The notes beneath the pieces were generated by a model that searched no databases, was not told where the DNA came from, and saw only the letters and a list, made by a program, of their open reading frames with translations. From assembly GCF_044005705.1 (NCBI RefSeq), contig NZ_JBIPKE010000019.1, forward strand, positions 186,001 through 250,000: a DNA stretch of 64,000 nt, written 5' to 3'. Positions 7,224 to 16,878 of the stretch are shown here, in pieces (the first letter of the stretch is position 1; each line of letters starts with the position of its first letter). The translations under genes and the position numbers were made by a program. Source of the DNA: Marinoscillum luteum (GTDB taxonomy: Bacteria > Bacteroidota > Bacteroidia > Cytophagales > Cyclobacteriaceae).

Positions 7224-8951
7224 CTATTTAATGTGGAAGGTCACCTCTTTGACAGCTTCATTATTGAGGAAATCTTTGGCCTTCACCACCAGTGTATGCT
7301 TGCCTTTCTTCATACCTGAAATCAGCCCTGCGTAGGGCTTGAATGGAGCGTCATCCAAACTATAGGTCACAGAATTCACCCCGGAGGTTTTGTCCGTAGC
7401 AGACAGGAATATTCCCGATGTGATAGGATAGACAAGCTTCCCTTCCCTACTATCGGTATTCCCTGTGTTAAATTGAATGAAGATGTTAGGTGCCGTAGCA
7501 TCTAGATAGAATGTGAACTTGGCAATGTTTCGGTTGTTTACATTGTCATAACCATAATAATTGAGGGTGTTGAATCCTTCTCTGGTCAGTGTGAAAGGCT
7601 CGGTGTAAAGCTCCTCTCCTACATCACTCCCCAGGCTATAGGCAATGCTTTTAAAACCTGATTCAGGGTCTGTACCAGTCAGTTTGATTTTCGAATACGG
7701 CCCTATGAAAAGCGTATCACTTCTGGTGAAAGTATAATTACCGATGCTGTGATTAATCACTGGGCCTGTAAGGTCAACATAAAATTTGTTGACATTGTGT
7801 TTGAACTCTTCAAACCCACCCTGACCAATGTAGCGGCTGTTTTTACTGTCTGCTGTAGAATTATCAAGATTATCTACGGAGTAGTACTTGATCAGGTGAA
7901 CCCCGGAAACACTTGGAAGATAAAACGGCTTTTCATATTTCTTGAACTCCTCATTATCTACCGAATACATCACTTCTTTCACCCCTACTTTGTTGTCCAC
8001 GGCCGTTAACTTCAGCTTGGTTCTGCCAGAAAAATAAACCTCATCCATCACAATAAACCGGTCTCCCAATACATCTGCAACCATGAGCGGAGCGGATTTA
8101 TCAAGGAAGAAAGTGAAACTCTTGTGCTCCTCTACATTTTTGACCTTATCCTCAGCATAGTAGGTAATGGTGTGTTCGCCCTCTTCCAGCTGGGCAGTTG
8201 GTAATTGCAAGCCATTGTACTTTTTGAAGGGCTGATCGTCAAACTTATAGTAAACAGAAGCGACCCCTGAAATAGAGTCCAAAGCCAGAATATATAGTTT
8301 TGAACCGGTGGAGATCACCTCATCCTCAGTAATCCCATTGATGGTAAGGTCAGAGTATGGCGGTGTGGGATCCACGACAAAGCTTATGCTTTTCTTGTCT
8401 TCCACATTGCCTACCTCATCCTCGCTGTAGTACTCTACTTTATATATACCGGGATCCTGAAAGGTTAGCGGCTTTTGGTAAGGAGTATATTTTCCATCAT
8501 TGATGGCATATTCCAATTTTCTGACACCAGATAGCTGATCTTTTGCTTCCAGGGATACGTTGACTCCAGCCTTGTAGTAAAGGAGATCGCCCTGAAATTT
8601 ATTCACATTTTCATAAGACACGGAAGTCACCGGAGCAATGCCATCCGCGTATATTTCAAACATCACTTCACTGTCCGGAATCACCCGCTTGGTTTCAGGG
8701 TCCACGGCATTCCTCGATCTGATGTAGTTAACACCTTCGGTATCCAGATAAAATGGATCGGCGTATTGGGCCGTTGCCTTGCTCTTCAAGCGCTCCTTGT
8801 CTCCATCTGGTGCATCTGACACAAAAAGGTAAACGGGTGTGGACTTCCGCCAATACAGCGCGCCGGTCGAATCTGTGAAGTGTGTGGGACGGTTCTGGGC
8901 AAGACATACTGCTCCCGTCAGGAAAACAATTAAATAAATAAAGAATCTCAT
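7224..8951 (-). CDS. Secreted protein with five Ig-like (OmpL47-type) repeats
   Basis: 575 residues with an N-terminal signal peptide (FFIYLIVFLTGAVCLAQ). After a unique region of about 110 residues there are five repeats of roughly 95 residues. Each has the pattern of a strand, then A-x-D-x-x-SG-V, Y-S/A-x-x-D, F-K-x-Y, ending in Y-Y-A/S-x-D-x-V-x-N (for example LSGVRKLEYAINDGKY and YYSEDEVGNVE). This is the chitobiase-C-terminal/OmpL47 family of cell-surface repeats. The likely site is the periplasm or cell surface. The start lies only 6 bases after the histidine kinase stop, so the kinase and the surface protein form an operon. Exact function unknown. Confidence 0.78.
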   Translation of the reverse strand: MRFFIYLIVFLTGAVCLAQNRPTHFTDSTGALYWRKSTPVYLFVSDAPDGDKERLKSKATAQYADPFYLDTEGVNYIRSRNAVDPETKRVIPDSEVMFEIYADGIAPVTSVSYENVNKFQGDLLYYKAGVNVSLEAKDQLSGVRKLEYAINDGKYTPYQKPLTFQDPGIYKVEYYSEDEVGNVEDKKSISFVVDPTPPYSDLTINGITEDEVISTGSKLYILALDSISGVASVYYKFDDQPFKKYNGLQLPTAQLEEGEHTITYYAEDKVKNVEEHKSFTFFLDKSAPLMVADVLGDRFIVMDEVYFSGRTKLKLTAVDNKVGVKEVMYSVDNEEFKKYEKPFYLPSVSGVHLIKYYSVDNLDNSTADSKNSRYIGQGGFEEFKHNVNKFYVDLTGPVINHSIGNYTFTRSDTLFIGPYSKIKLTGTDPESGFKSIAYSLGSDVGEELYTEPFTLTREGFNTLNYYGYDNVNNRNIAKFTFYLDATAPNIFIQFNTGNTDSREGKLVYPITSGIFLSATDKTSGVNSVTYSLDDAPFKPYAGLISGMKKGKHTLVVKAKDFLNNEAVKEVTFHIK

Positions 8952-8957
8952 TTAAAG

Positions 8958-10706
8958 CTAGGTTTGGTATTCGGTTTTAGTAAATCTTAAGGAAAATTCG
9001 GTTCCATTTCCGGGTTGGCTGGAGACTTCAATGAGCCCCCCAACCTTTTCTATAAGTTCTTTACAAAGGATAAGTCCCAAACCTGAGCCCATTTCATGTT
9101 CGGTACCAAGTGTACTGTGGTTCGTAGAAATATTAAAAAGAGAGGCAATTTTCTGTTCATCCATTCCGATGCCATTATCAAAGATTTTGAGGCAATCACC
9201 TTTTTGGTCGGTTTCAAAATCTACTACCACGGTGCCTCCTTTTGGGGTAAATTTGATAGCGTTTTGGACCAGGTTTCTCACCACAATATTGACCATTTGG
9301 GTGTCGGATTTTAACCTGTCTGTAGGGGATAGGTTAGAAATCAATTCGATTTGCTTGGTTGTGGCCTGATGACGAAGCAACCTGAAGGTTTCTTCCACCA
9401 GCTTGGCTACCTCCACCTCTTCTATATGTGGTTCTTCCTTCTTGATCTGAGAGCGTGACCAGTTGAGTAAATTATCCACCAGACTTGCGCTGTTGGTGAG
9501 CTGATTCTGAACACTATTGAGTGCTTTTCTCAGATCATCTGACATCTCAAAGTCATCGATAACATAAAAGAAAAAACCCTCCAGGGAGCCAATCGGGCTT
9601 CGAAGGTCATGTGAGATGATCGAAAAAATTCGGTCTTTGGTTTCGTTGGCAATTTCCAACTCCCGTCGTTGGACTTCTATAGATTCGTTCTTGAGAAGTA
9701 GCTCCTTGTTATACTTTCTGGACCTGAAAATATTGATCAAAATCAGTATGCCAATGACCACTACGGCCAGTATGGTGATGATGAGCGAATTCCTTAGGTA
9801 AGCCTTCTGACTCTGAAGCTTTTTGTTTTCGGCCTCCCTGGCTGCTGCGGCCATGGCTGTAAGTTCTTTATCGCGTTCCAACAGTTCTATCTCTACTTCC
9901 TTTCTACTCAGATTAGAGTAAAGACTTTGGTTGATAGAGTCCTTTGCCTGAAGCTGCGCTTCTTTCTCGTATATTTCCAACTGCTGTTTTAGCAATTCTA
10001 TTTCCTTCTTGGCCTTGTCTGCCTCTAGCACCTGCTTTTCGAGTCTTTCCTCCGCCAGTTCACGGTTCATCCCCTTGATCTCCGCTCGCTGTATGTCTTC
10101 ATGAAAGGATTTGTAGAGTTCAAAATACTGGAGCGACTTTTCCACCTCACCCATTTTCTCATAGGTTTCGGAGAGCATCCCATAGACACTCCGCATCTGG
10201 TGCTTATCATACAGCTCGCGGGCGATATCGATGGCCTCAGAGAGGTGTTTGATGGATTCTGAATACTTGTGGAGGTTATTGAGAACGACGGATATATTCA
10301 CCAGAGCAGATATGACTCCTGCCGGCTCATTGGAGGCTCTTCGTGCTGCGAGTGTTTTGGTAAATGCCGCCAAAGATTCTTCGTAGCGACCAATATCCGC
10401 ATAGAGCATCCCAAGGTTATTGTTGATCATGGCAATGCCATTTTCATTGGAAACACGCTCATTGAGCACCAGCGACTTCTCATAGTAGGTAGCCGCTTCA
10501 GCATAGTGATTGTTGTTCCAGTAGACGAAAGCCACATCGTTCAGTGCCCCTGAGGCTCCCCGAAAGTCATCCTTGGCGATGAGGGCTTCGTATTTCTCCA
10601 AGCTCTTGAATACAATGCCTGAATCACTTTTCGATAGAGGGTATTCCTGAGCATGGCCCGACCAAAAAATCAGGATAAAGAAAAATGCAAGTAATACTCT
10701 CAGCAT
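8958..10706 (-). CDS. TPR sensor histidine kinase
   Basis: 582 residues. A signal peptide (residues 1-20) leads to a periplasmic TPR region (about 50-205; AEAATYYEKSLVLNERVSNENG is typical), a long coiled coil (about 210-300), one membrane helix (about 308-327), a HisKA domain with the phospho-accepting H366 in IFSIISHDLRSP, and an HATPase with N482 (NLVQNAIKFTPKGG), DNGIGM (510-515) and GSGLGL (540-545). All motifs needed for autophosphorylation are present. There is no receiver domain and no response regulator next to it, so the partner is elsewhere. The secreted repeat protein directly downstream may be its target or sensor partner. Confidence 0.9.
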   Translation of the reverse strand: MLRVLLAFFFILIFWSGHAQEYPLSKSDSGIVFKSLEKYEALIAKDDFRGASGALNDVAFVYWNNNHYAEAATYYEKSLVLNERVSNENGIAMINNNLGMLYADIGRYEESLAAFTKTLAARRASNEPAGVISALVNISVVLNNLHKYSESIKHLSEAIDIARELYDKHQMRSVYGMLSETYEKMGEVEKSLQYFELYKSFHEDIQRAEIKGMNRELAEERLEKQVLEADKAKKEIELLKQQLEIYEKEAQLQAKDSINQSLYSNLSRKEVEIELLERDKELTAMAAAAREAENKKLQSQKAYLRNSLIITILAVVVIGILILINIFRSRKYNKELLLKNESIEVQRRELEIANETKDRIFSIISHDLRSPIGSLEGFFFYVIDDFEMSDDLRKALNSVQNQLTNSASLVDNLLNWSRSQIKKEEPHIEEVEVAKLVEETFRLLRHQATTKQIELISNLSPTDRLKSDTQMVNIVVRNLVQNAIKFTPKGGTVVVDFETDQKGDCLKIFDNGIGMDEQKIASLFNISTNHSTLGTEHEMGSGLGLILCKELIEKVGGLIEVSSQPGNGTEFSLRFTKTEYQT

Positions 10707-10724
10707 AGGGTATCGAAAATAATA

Positions 10725-10752
10725 AAAAGGATATTGATACTACTATCCTTTT
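10725..10752 (-). terminator. Possible terminator of lpdA
   Basis: AAAAGGATA and TATCCTTTT are perfect 9-base arms around a 10-base loop. On the minus strand the second arm runs into TTTTTATTATTTT, as in an intrinsic terminator for lpdA, although the stem has only two G:C pairs. It could instead be a regulator site just upstream of the kinase gene. Confidence 0.4.
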
Positions 10753-10886
10753 CGATAGAGGCCATCTTTCAACCAACAACCATTGGTTTTCACTCGAAGA
10801 ATGACACTCAAACACACAAAGGATTGAGTGCAACCACGAATGCCTTCACCCTAATATAACGAAAAAACCCCTTAAGACATACTTAC

Positions 10887-12284
10887 TCAAACATGAATTG
10901 GACGGTTATCAGTAGCCGCCAGACAAGCTTCCTTCACTGCTTCCATATATGTAGGATGCGCATGGGACATTCTGGCTACGTCCTCAGCTGAAGCTCTAAA
11001 CTCCATAGCGGTAACTCCGGCAGCAATCATATCAGCTGCACGTGCTCCTATAATGTGAATACCGAGTATCTCATCGGTCTCTTTATCCGCCAAGACCTTC
11101 ACCAGCCCATCCAGGTCCATAGAGGCGCGTGCACGCCCCAGGGCTTTATAAGGAAATTTTCCTGTTTTGTACTTTCGCCCCTGATCTTTCAACTGTTCCT
11201 CGGTGTATCCTACACTGGCTACCTCTGGCCACGTGTATACCACACCCGGTATCAGGTTATAGTTGATGTGTGGCTTCTGACCGGCCATCTGCTCTGCCAC
11301 AAAAACACCCTCTTCTTCTGCCTTGTGAGCCAGCATGGCGCCTTTCACTACATCTCCAATCGCCCATATATTGTCTACATTAGTCTTGAGGTGCTCATCC
11401 ACCTCTATCTGTCCACGGTCGGTCATCTTCACTCCGGCATTCTCCAAACTCAGGCCATCGGTATATGGTCTCCTGCCTATGGACACCAGACAATAGTCAC
11501 CCTTCAGCTCCAAATTCTCCCCTTTTGAGTTCTCCGCAGTGATGGTCACTTCTTTGCCTTTAGCTGCTACTGCAGTCACTTTATGACTCAGGTAGATATC
11601 AAACCCAAGCTTCTTCAATGACTTCTGCAACTCCTTGCCCATAGTGCCATCCATGGAAGGGATGAGGTTATCCAGAAACTCTACCACAGATATTTTCGCT
11701 CCAAGACGCGCATATACGGAACCCAACTCCATACCAATGACGCCACCTCCTATGATGATCATGTGCTTAGGCACTTCTTTGAGCTCCAATGCTTCCGTAC
11801 TAGTAATCACTCTTTTCTTGTCCAACTTGATAAAGGGAAGTGATGAGGGCTTAGAACCTGTAGCAATTATAATTTTGTCAGAGGTGATCTCCTTCTCCTC
11901 CTTTTGTGATTTGATCAGAATGGTGTGCTTATCTTTAAAGGAGCCAACACCCTCATAAACATCGATTTTATTCTTGTTCATCAGGTATGAAATCCCCTCT
12001 ACGTTTTGTTTCACCACATCAGCCTTGCGGGCAATCATCTGCTTTAGGTTAACCTTGGGCTGGCTGATGTCTATACCATGCTCTTTAAAAGTAGTTTCGG
12101 CATTATGAAAATGCTCAGAGGAGTCCAGCAATGCCTTGGATGGAATACATCCCACATTCAGGCAAGTACCACCCAGAGTAGGGTACTTTTCAATAATGGC
12201 TGTTTTGAAGCCGAGCTGTGCAGCTCTGATGGCTGCTACATAACCTCCTGGTCCTGATCCGATTACCGTTACATCGTATTGCAT
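10887..12284 (-). CDS. lpdA: Dihydrolipoyl dehydrogenase (E3)
   Basis: 465 residues. This FAD flavoprotein reoxidises dihydrolipoyl groups of 2-oxoacid dehydrogenase E2 subunits using NAD+. The FAD-binding start VIGSGPGGYVAAIRAAQLG, the redox disulfide GGTCLNVGCIPSKALL, the NAD-binding GGGVIGMELGSVYARLG, the AIGDV motif and the C-terminal active-site HAHPTYME are all present. It sits 113 bases downstream of sucB on the same strand, so it probably supplies E3 to the 2-oxoglutarate dehydrogenase complex. ATG at 12284. Confidence 0.96.
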   Translation of the reverse strand: MQYDVTVIGSGPGGYVAAIRAAQLGFKTAIIEKYPTLGGTCLNVGCIPSKALLDSSEHFHNAETTFKEHGIDISQPKVNLKQMIARKADVVKQNVEGISYLMNKNKIDVYEGVGSFKDKHTILIKSQKEEKEITSDKIIIATGSKPSSLPFIKLDKKRVITSTEALELKEVPKHMIIIGGGVIGMELGSVYARLGAKISVVEFLDNLIPSMDGTMGKELQKSLKKLGFDIYLSHKVTAVAAKGKEVTITAENSKGENLELKGDYCLVSIGRRPYTDGLSLENAGVKMTDRGQIEVDEHLKTNVDNIWAIGDVVKGAMLAHKAEEEGVFVAEQMAGQKPHINYNLIPGVVYTWPEVASVGYTEEQLKDQGRKYKTGKFPYKALGRARASMDLDGLVKVLADKETDEILGIHIIGARAADMIAAGVTAMEFRASAEDVARMSHAHPTYMEAVKEACLAATDNRPIHV

Positions 12285-12397
12285 AGTATTTAATATTTGG
12301 GTACCCAGCAGCTAGTCATTAACTAAGCCACATGACACAATGGCTCAACGCTATCTGCATTATTTCATTTTTAGATCAATAGGACAAAAGGCTCACT

Positions 12398-13951
12398 TTA
12401 TACTCCCAACAAAAGTCTTGTTGGATCTTCCAACAACTGCTTCACTCGCACCAGGAAGCTCACGGACTCACGTCCATCAATGATTCTGTGGTCATAAGAT
12501 AAAGCTACATACATGATAGGCCTTACCACCACTGCTCCATTTTCTACCACGGGGCGCTCCACGATGTTATGCATCCCCAAAATAGCAGACTGAGGGGCAT
12601 TGATTATAGGCGTAGACAGCATAGATCCAAATATCCCACCGTTGGTAATCGTAAAGGTACCACCTTGCATTTCGTCAATACTCAGCTTACCATCACGTGC
12701 CTTGGAGGCCAATCTCACCACTTCCTTTTCGATCTGGTCAAAGCTCAGTGACTCTGCATTTCGAATCACAGGCACCACCAATCCCTTAGGAGCCGATACG
12801 GCAATGGACACATCACAGTAGTCACTGTAGACAATCTCTTCACCATCGATCATGGCATTCACTGCCGGCCAATCCTGAAGGGCCATTGTACATGCTTTGG
12901 TGAAAAAGGACATGAAGCCCAATCCTACCTCGTACTTCTCTTTGAAGGACTCCTTGTATTTTTTTCTAAGCTCCATGATAGGCCCCATGTTCACTTCATT
13001 GAATGTAGTGAGCATGGCGGTCTCATTCTTCACGGAGACTAGTCTTCTGGAAACCGTCTTTCTCAGAGAAGTCATTTTCTGCCGATTCTGCCCGCGACTT
13101 ACGCCAGATTTTATTTCCGGGGCCTCGAAAGCAGGCTTAGACTCAGGTTTTGCGGGAGCCTTATCTTTGATGACCTCCTGCTTAGGAGCTGATTTTTCAG
13201 CATTCATCGCATCTTCCTTGGTAATACGCCCGTCTTTTCCACTACCCGTCACCGCGTCGGCGGATATTCCTTTTTCCTGTAGGATCTTTGCTGCGGCTGG
13301 TGATGCGTGTCCCGTAGCATAAGTCTCCTTAGACTCGGAGGAGCTACTGGCTGCGCTCCCTGAAGAGGATGAAGATGCCGGTGCGCTGGCTCCACCCCCA
13401 TCTGTAACTTCTATCTTACAAATCAGGGCGCCTATTTCCAGGGTAGTACCTTCCTCCGCTATGATCTCCAGCTTGCCATTGGCCTCAGCAGTCAATTCGA
13501 AAGTAGCCTTGTCAGACTCGATCTCGGCGATTACCTCATCCAACTCCACCATTTCACCACTCTTTTTAGTCCAGGACGAAATGGTCACCTCATTGATGGA
13601 CTCTCCTACAGCCGGTACTTTCATTTCAACGGTCTCCCCGGTAGCCTTGCCTTCCTTAGCAGCACCTGCTGATGCTGGTTCGCTTGCTTTAGGGGCATCC
13701 TCTCCGGCCGGAGCCTTCGACTCATCTATAGTGCAGAGTACTGCACCTATATCCAAAGTATCTCCTTCCTGAGCTTTGATACTCAGCTGCCCAGCCGCTT
13801 CTGCTGTCACTTCAAAGGTGGCTTTGTCTGATTCCAGTTCGCAAATCACCTCATCCATCTCCACAATATCTCCGTCCTTTTTGGTCCATTGTGCTACCGT
13901 GACTTCCGTGATTGATTCACCTACTGCCGGTACTTTCATTTCAAGGCTCAT
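12398..13951 (-). CDS. sucB: Dihydrolipoyllysine succinyltransferase (E2 of 2-oxoglutarate dehydrogenase)
   Basis: 517 residues from the ATG at 13951; a TTG seven codons upstream would overlap sucA and is not needed. Two tandem lipoyl domains are present, residues 4-77 (lipoyl lysine K43 in ESDKAT) and about 109-185 (K148 in ESDKAT), joined by an Ala/Pro-rich linker. Then come the peripheral subunit-binding domain (ASPAAAKILQEKG, GSGKDGRITKEDA), another flexible linker and the catalytic core with YDHRIIDG. It transfers the succinyl group to CoA in the TCA cycle. Most E2o proteins have one lipoyl domain. It follows sucA by 10 bases. Confidence 0.95.
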   Translation of the reverse strand: MSLEMKVPAVGESITEVTVAQWTKKDGDIVEMDEVICELESDKATFEVTAEAAGQLSIKAQEGDTLDIGAVLCTIDESKAPAGEDAPKASEPASAGAAKEGKATGETVEMKVPAVGESINEVTISSWTKKSGEMVELDEVIAEIESDKATFELTAEANGKLEIIAEEGTTLEIGALICKIEVTDGGGASAPASSSSSGSAASSSSESKETYATGHASPAAAKILQEKGISADAVTGSGKDGRITKEDAMNAEKSAPKQEVIKDKAPAKPESKPAFEAPEIKSGVSRGQNRQKMTSLRKTVSRRLVSVKNETAMLTTFNEVNMGPIMELRKKYKESFKEKYEVGLGFMSFFTKACTMALQDWPAVNAMIDGEEIVYSDYCDVSIAVSAPKGLVVPVIRNAESLSFDQIEKEVVRLASKARDGKLSIDEMQGGTFTITNGGIFGSMLSTPIINAPQSAILGMHNIVERPVVENGAVVVRPIMYVALSYDHRIIDGRESVSFLVRVKQLLEDPTRLLLGV

Positions 13952-13961
13952 AATTGTCTTA

Positions 13962-16676
13962 TTATATTTCAAATGCTTTATTCACTATTTCTGCTTGTTC
14001 ACGCTTGTGAACTTTGGAGTACCCTGTAGCGGGTGAAGCCATTGGCTTACGAGCCACTAGTTTCAGTGCTAACCCGGATATTCTTAACATAAATCCCCAG
14101 GCACCCATATTTTCAGGTTCCTCTTGTACCCACACCAGTTGCGGGTTATTGTATTTCTTCAACACAGCCTCCAATTGCTTCTTTGGGAACGGGTACAGCT
14201 GCTCCAACCTCACGATGGCTACATCCTTTACCTTCTTCTTTTGCTGCTCTTCCTGCAGGTCAAAATAGACTTTCCCTGTACAAAGGAGCACTTTCTTCAC
14301 GCTCTTGTTGGTCACATAGTCATCACCGATCACTTCCTGGAAGTTCCCTTTGGTAAACTCCTCTAACGGAGAAACTACCTTAGGGTGTCTCAAAAGTGAC
14401 TTTGGTGAGAACACCACACATGGCTTTCTGAATTCCCAGGTAAGCTGTCGCCGTACCAAATGGAACAAGTTGGCCGGAGTGGTCACATCGGCAACAATCA
14501 TATTTTCCTGAGCAGTCATCTGAAGGAATCGCTCCATCCTTGCACTAGAGTGCTCCGGACCCTGGCCTTCATAGCCGTGTGGTAAGAGCATTACCAGCCC
14601 GTTCATTCGCTGCCACTTAGTCTCGGCACTGGTGATAAACTGATCGATCATCACCTGGGCACCATTGGAAAAATCCCCAAACTGCGCTTCCCATATCACC
14701 AATGCATTGGGTGTGGCCATGGCATAGCCATACTCAAAGCCCAACACTGCGTACTCCGAAAGGAGTGAATTGAAGATTCTGAATGGCTCCTGCTTTTCCT
14801 GAATATGATCCAGGTTACAGTAAGGCTCATTGGTATTGGAGTCAAACAGATAGGAATGTCTGTGAGAAAAGGTACCACGCTTCACATCCTGACCTGACAT
14901 TCGCACAATATTGCCTTCTGCCAGCAAAGATCCGTAGGCCAGCAATTCGGCATCCGCCCAGTTGAGCATTTTCTCTTCAAAAAAGTGACTCTTACGCTCC
15001 TTTAATAATTTATCAATCTGTCGGAGGGGTTTGAAACCTTTCGGAATGGTCGTAAGGGCTTTTGAGACTTTCTTTAATACCTCATCGCTAATGCCTGTCT
15101 CAGGTGACTTGTCAAAATCCTCTGGTTTAGATCTCCTTAAGAAATGCCACTCTTCCTCTATTTTCTGAGGCTTGTATGGCAGTGGCTTTTGTTTTACCTC
15201 ATCCAGCCTATCCTGTAGCTGTTGCTTAAACTCCTTATCCAGGGTTTCCGCACGGTCAGGACTGATGTCTTTCCTCTCAATCAATTGCTTCACATAGACT
15301 TCCCTTGGATTAGGGTGCTTGGCAATCAGGTTATACAGCTTGGGCTGAGTAAATTTTGGTTCATCACTCTCATTGTGCCCATGTCTCCTATAGCACAGCA
15401 GATCTATGAAAAAGTCTTTGTTGAACTTTTGGCGGTACTCCACGGCCAGATTGGCTGCAAAGTTGACGGCCTCAGGGTCATCACCATTGACGTGGATGAC
15501 CGGTGCATCTATGATTTTGGCAAGGTCAGTACAGTATATACTGGAGCGGGCATCATCATAATCCGTGGTGAATCCCACCTGGTTGTTGATGACAAAGTGA
15601 ATGGTCCCTCCAGATCTATACCCATCCAGCAAGGACATCTGAATACATTCATATACGAGCCCCTGTCCGGCAATGGCCGCATCTCCGTGAATGAGGATGG
15701 GAACCACCTTTTTCATTTCTCCACGGTACTCATCATCAATCTGAGCTCTGGAGTAACCCAGTACTACAGGATCTACTGCCTCCAGGTGTGATGGGTTGGG
15801 TGCCAGTTTCACATAGATCTTCTTGCCGTTGGCCTGAAGGTGACTGGAATACCCAAGGTGATATTTTACGTCACCATCACCCATGGTCAGGTCAGGGTCG
15901 GTGCTTCCTTCAAACTCCGCAAAAATCTCTTCGTAGGTCTTGCCCATGATATTAGCCAGCACATTAAGCCTGCCCCGGTGGGCCATCCCGATCACCACTT
16001 CTTCTGCACCCAACTCAGAAGATCGTCTGATGATCTTATCCAGTGCAGGAATGGTGTTTTCGCCTCCCTCCAATGAAAACCGCTTCTGTCCCAAAAATTT
16101 GGTATGCAGGAAGTTTTCAAAGACCACCGCCTCATTGAGCTTCGAAAGAATGCGGGTCTTCTCCTCGTTGCTTGGATTTACATCTACGCCCTCAGTCTCC
16201 ACCTTGGTCTTCATCCAATCGAAAATATCCGAGTTTCTCAGGTGATTGTATTCATAACCAATGTGGCCGAGGTAAATCCTTGCCAACCTGTCGCGAATCT
16301 CCTTCAAGGTGGCATTGGGCAACCCAATCTCTGATCCCACTTCAAAGGTTTCATTCAAATCCGCCTCTGAAAGGTCAAAATTGGACAACTCCAGTCGCAC
16401 ATTATGTGTACGGCGCTGACGAACAGGGTTTGTATCTGATTTCAGATGTGCCCTTGACCGGTGGGCATAAATGAAGTTTCGAACCTTTATTTCCTTAGAT
16501 CCGGCGATGATCTCCTCAGAGGGGCCACCATCACCATATCTTTGCTGTGAAAACTCGAACCCTTCAAAAAACTTCCGCCAGGATTCGTCTACGTTTTCAG
16601 GGTTCTCCTTATATGACTTATAGAGTTCGTCGATGTAGCCCACATCGGCATTGGAGATGTATGAGTATTTGTCCAT
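13962..16676 (-). CDS. sucA: 2-oxoglutarate dehydrogenase E1 component
   Basis: 904 residues. The thiamine-diphosphate-dependent subunit decarboxylates 2-oxoglutarate and succinylates the E2 lipoyl group. It begins with the short E2-binding N-terminus (VGYIDELYKSYKENPENVDESWRKFFEGF). Diagnostic segments include VIGMAHRGRLNVLANIMGK, KYHLGYS, LAPNPSHLEAVDPVVLG, HGDAAIAGQG, the ThDP-binding region INGDDPEAV-like VNGDDPEAVNFAA, RRHGHNESDEP, and in the C-terminal half GTFSHRH, YGYAMATPNALVIWEAQFGDF and LLPHGYEGQGPEHSSAR. Length and order are normal for the family. First gene of sucA-sucB-lpdA. Confidence 0.97.
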   Translation of the reverse strand: MDKYSYISNADVGYIDELYKSYKENPENVDESWRKFFEGFEFSQQRYGDGGPSEEIIAGSKEIKVRNFIYAHRSRAHLKSDTNPVRQRRTHNVRLELSNFDLSEADLNETFEVGSEIGLPNATLKEIRDRLARIYLGHIGYEYNHLRNSDIFDWMKTKVETEGVDVNPSNEEKTRILSKLNEAVVFENFLHTKFLGQKRFSLEGGENTIPALDKIIRRSSELGAEEVVIGMAHRGRLNVLANIMGKTYEEIFAEFEGSTDPDLTMGDGDVKYHLGYSSHLQANGKKIYVKLAPNPSHLEAVDPVVLGYSRAQIDDEYRGEMKKVVPILIHGDAAIAGQGLVYECIQMSLLDGYRSGGTIHFVINNQVGFTTDYDDARSSIYCTDLAKIIDAPVIHVNGDDPEAVNFAANLAVEYRQKFNKDFFIDLLCYRRHGHNESDEPKFTQPKLYNLIAKHPNPREVYVKQLIERKDISPDRAETLDKEFKQQLQDRLDEVKQKPLPYKPQKIEEEWHFLRRSKPEDFDKSPETGISDEVLKKVSKALTTIPKGFKPLRQIDKLLKERKSHFFEEKMLNWADAELLAYGSLLAEGNIVRMSGQDVKRGTFSHRHSYLFDSNTNEPYCNLDHIQEKQEPFRIFNSLLSEYAVLGFEYGYAMATPNALVIWEAQFGDFSNGAQVMIDQFITSAETKWQRMNGLVMLLPHGYEGQGPEHSSARMERFLQMTAQENMIVADVTTPANLFHLVRRQLTWEFRKPCVVFSPKSLLRHPKVVSPLEEFTKGNFQEVIGDDYVTNKSVKKVLLCTGKVYFDLQEEQQKKKVKDVAIVRLEQLYPFPKKQLEAVLKKYNNPQLVWVQEEPENMGAWGFMLRISGLALKLVARKPMASPATGYSKVHKREQAEIVNKAFEI

Positions 16677-16706
16677 TGTATGGGCGTTGTTTATTTTTTA
16701 GTGGAA

Positions 16707-16714
16707 CAAATATA
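16707..16714 (-). promoter_or_regulatory. sucA -7 promoter element
   Basis: TATATTTG on the minus strand, a perfect TAnnTTTG match, 30 bases upstream of the sucA start. The 202-base gap to rpsP is shared by two divergent promoters. Confidence 0.55.
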
Positions 16715-16816
16715 TGGACTGGATGTTTAAGATTAAAATCGCTAACCCGCTTACGCGAATATCGACTGATTTTCAGGTACTTTAGACCGTTCCTTTTATA
16801 AACAGAAATTTACAGT

Positions 16817-16824
16817 TATCTTTG
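16817..16824 (+). promoter_or_regulatory. rpsP -7 promoter element
   Basis: TATCTTTG matches TAnnTTTG perfectly; a TTTT stretch at 16795-16798 is at -33 distance. It leaves a leader of about 50 bases before the rpsP ATG. Confidence 0.6.
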
Positions 16825-16878
16825 CGGTCCTTTTTAATATAAACTTTGAATGGACGAGTTCCATAAACAAAACAAATT

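Noticed and set aside
13952..13972. Upstream TTG start of sucB
   Set aside because: It overlaps sucA and adds residues not part of the lipoyl domain; ATG at 13951 fits the family start.
15222..15791. 189-codon frame opposite sucA
   Set aside because: Shadow of the sucA coding strand.
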